This document shows positions 62,301 to 64,000 of a DNA stretch of 64,000 bases, in pieces. Below the pieces are notes generated by a model that saw only the letters and a program-made list of their open reading frames with translations, was not told the DNA's origin and made no database searches. The DNA is from an uncultured Prevotellaceae bacterium (GTDB lineage: Bacteria > Bacteroidota > Bacteroidia > Bacteroidales > Bacteroidaceae): contig ONMR01000002.1 in the NCBI GenBank assembly GCA_900318995.1, positions 110,943-174,942 on the forward strand. The letters are read 5' to 3'. Numbering within the stretch: position 1 is the first letter of the stretch; each line of letters begins with the position of its first letter. Position numbers and translations under genes: made by a program.

Positions 62301-64000
62301 TTATTCAGACTTTGATCCTTCGGGTGGAACTACAGGAACCTCAAATATAAATCTGGCTCCTCCATTTGTGTATGTAGTGTCAAGATAGACATTGGCACCC
62401 ATAAGTGTGGCTATCTCGCGGCAGATACTCAGGCCCAGTCCTGTACCCTGTACAAAACTGTTCAGCTTGGTAAAACGGTCAAATATAGCCTCTGCCTGAT
62501 CAGCCGGGACACCCGGGCCGGTATCAGTGACACTGAACGTCACATACCCGGGCTTGGCAGTAAGCGAACTGGACAGTACAATCTGCCCCGATGAGGTATG
62601 CTTGCAGGCGTTTGTCAGCAGATTGATAAGGATCTGCTGGACACGCTGCGGGTCTGTCCTGAAAGTAAACGGCTCTTCCGAATCAGGCTCATATAACATC
62701 CGAACCCCGGGATGCAGACGGTGCTCTGAACTCGTTATAGCCGAACGGCACATATAATGGACTTCACCATCATCGTATGTTATCTTGTATTGGCCGTTAT
62801 CCATATCGGTAGTATTCAGGATGTCCTCAAGCAGCATTATCAGAATCTTGGTGTTGTTCATGATATGGTTTGAGAACTCCTGTTTTTCCTCAGGCGAGAG
62901 TGCATCATCAGGAAGTGACAGCAACTGGGAGAAACCCACAATCGCATTGAGCGGAGTGCGCACCTCATGACTCATGTTCTGCACAAAACGGGTCTTGGCT
63001 GCGTTGGCAATCTCAGCCTTGCGGTTGGCGGCAGTCAGTTCATTGATCATCTTCTGGTCACGTATCCTGCGGCGTCTCAAGCCTATTACCTGACTGTATG
63101 AGAATGCCAGAAGACCAAGCAGCACCGCCGTCACCAACATGGTAAGTATCAGGGTGGTCCGGTCCAGTTGCCGTGATTTTTCTTCCAGATCAGCTGTCAG
63201 CACCTTGTTGCCCATCTTTGCGTCAAATTCAGCCATATTAAGCTGGTTGGACTTGGCAAAATTGCTTTCCATCAGTTCCATCAGGCGCTTCTCCAGGCGG
63301 AAAGCGGCGTTCTCATATCCGTAAAGCTCGGCAATATTGATAACGAACTTCATCTCACGTATTTTGGAAAGGGCTTCAATACGATCCAAATCCTTGTTGT
63401 TGATTGTACCATCTATAATCTCATCAATGAGATGGAACATGTTCCTTGCTGTTACTGAAATCAGGCGCAACTGTCCATCGGCCAAACAACGGTCACGTAG
63501 TTCCGTGTACTTGCGTGTATCCTTATCCAGCGCCGCTATGACAGCCAGATAATAGTTACAGCGTAGAGTATCATTGTGGCTCATTGATACTTCAAAAGCC
63601 TTGTCTATATATATCCTCATGGAATCACTCAAAACAGGATATGTATTGGCCAGGTCACAGTATGCATTGGTTAGTGACTGACGTCTTACCGTAGGATCAT
63701 CGGTCTCATTATAGACCCTGATGCCCTCCAGGATATATTTCTTGGCCGTTACGTAATCGTTCATGGCTGTATACAGCGAAACCATATATCGGGAGCTGTA
63801 CCACATACCGTAAGCATCATTCTGCTCAATGGCGTATGCCTGCATCTCCTGCAGCAACTCAATAGAGGTGTTGGGCATTCCATTGTTGTAATAAAAGTTT
63901 TGGGTCAGCTCGTAAGCGTAGTAGAAATACTGCCTGTAGCCGTATGAAAGAGCTATTGCCTTAAGTTCCTCAATTTCTTCCTCATGAATTTCATTTTCTT
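62301..64000 (-). CDS. sensor histidine kinase, 5' end beyond the window
   Basis: The frame stays open from the Met at 63878 to the window edge, with in-frame text such as EEIEELKAIALSYGYRQ and YYAYELTQNFYYNNG, so the gene is incomplete here. The visible N-terminal part is helical and TPR-like. A membrane segment (LILTMLVTAVLLGLLAFSYS) precedes the HisKA motif FVQNMSHEVRTPLNAIVGFS with the phospho-acceptor His, then the ATPase boxes LINLLTNACKHTSSGQ, VTDTGPGVP and GTGLGLSI. No response regulator lies downstream. This is the TPR-type hybrid-like kinase architecture common in Bacteroidota; signal unknown. Confidence 0.92.
   Translation of the reverse strand, partial: ENEIHEEEIEELKAIALSYGYRQYFYYAYELTQNFYYNNGMPNTSIELLQEMQAYAIEQNDAYGMWYSSRYMVSLYTAMNDYVTAKKYILEGIRVYNETDDPTVRRQSLTNAYCDLANTYPVLSDSMRIYIDKAFEVSMSHNDTLRCNYYLAVIAALDKDTRKYTELRDRCLADGQLRLISVTARNMFHLIDEIIDGTINNKDLDRIEALSKIREMKFVINIAELYGYENAAFRLEKRLMELMESNFAKSNQLNMAEFDAKMGNKVLTADLEEKSRQLDRTTLILTMLVTAVLLGLLAFSYSQVIGLRRRRIRDQKMINELTAANRKAEIANAAKTRFVQNMSHEVRTPLNAIVGFSQLLSLPDDALSPEEKQEFSNHIMNNTKILIMLLEDILNTTDMDNGQYKITYDDGEVHYMCRSAITSSEHRLHPGVRMLYEPDSEEPFTFRTDPQRVQQILINLLTNACKHTSSGQIVLSSSLTAKPGYVTFSVTDTGPGVPADQAEAIFDRFTKLNSFVQGTGLGLSICREIATLMGANVYLDTTYTNGGARFIFEVPVVPPEGSKSE

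Overview
The window looks like a chromosomal segment of a Bacteroidales bacterium (Bacteroidota), probably a Prevotella-, Bacteroides- or Muribaculaceae-like gut commensal. The evidence is a pair of glycine-lipid acyltransferases (GlsA/GlsB type), a PCMD lipoprotein, BspA-like leucine-rich repeats, giant secreted proteins ending in short 'GR.L.G.P..GIYI.NGKKV' tails that resemble type IX secretion sorting domains, and promoters of the Bacteroidota form TTTG-N19/20-TAnnTTTGY. No rRNA, tRNA or CRISPR array was seen.

Layout: (1) 0-1.7 kb, an iron/cobalamin-type ABC permease and a small secreted protein. (2) 1.8-8.1 kb, a minus-strand branched-chain amino acid operon leuA-leuC-leuD::cimA-leuB, preceded by an attenuator whose leader peptide carries a run of Ile codons. 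(3) 8.2-12.9 kb, a tightly coupled plus-strand operon hipB-hipA-S26-like peptidase-HprK-like kinase-PqqD-like protein-ABC exporter. (4) 12.9-35.7 kb, a minus-strand block of four secreted proteins (two above 3,200 residues), two paralogous micro-ORFs of 43 and 45 codons and a small membrane protein. (5) 35.9-42.8 kb, thrA-apgM-thrC-MetH activation protein-membrane AraC regulator, with operator-like repeats below it facing the adhesin block. (6) 42.8-46.9 kb, a repeat-rich spacer, then a PCMD lipoprotein, an outer membrane beta-barrel, radA and pnuC. (7) 47-50.3 kb, glsA-glsB-GH3 lipoamino acid genes. (8) 50.3-58.9 kb, DUF2461, an FAD oxidoreductase, a lipoprotein, a third micro-ORF, a 1,212-residue BspA-like protein and a decayed mobile-element scar (DUF3987 fragment, iteron-like repeats, a 28-nt repeat). 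(9) 59-64 kb, SDR, aldehyde dehydrogenase, Mrp and a histidine kinase cut by the window edge.

The strongest candidate for an undescribed system is the six-gene hipBA/S26/HprK/PqqD/ABC operon together with the micro-ORF family (A 12865-12996, B 24435-24572, C 53624-53782). The micro-ORFs have a conserved N-terminal half, a Ser-Gly-acidic motif and a variable C-terminus, and each sits just downstream of a gene for a secreted protein. Micro-ORF A overlaps the 3' end of the exporter gene tail to tail. This suggests a ribosomally made, possibly phosphorylated and exported peptide. The peptide-enzyme link is inference. Other notable points are a LeuD-citramalate synthase fusion that fits the Ile-codon attenuator, a GH3 amide synthetase in a glycine-lipid operon, and a family of structured intergenic elements whose hairpins covary.
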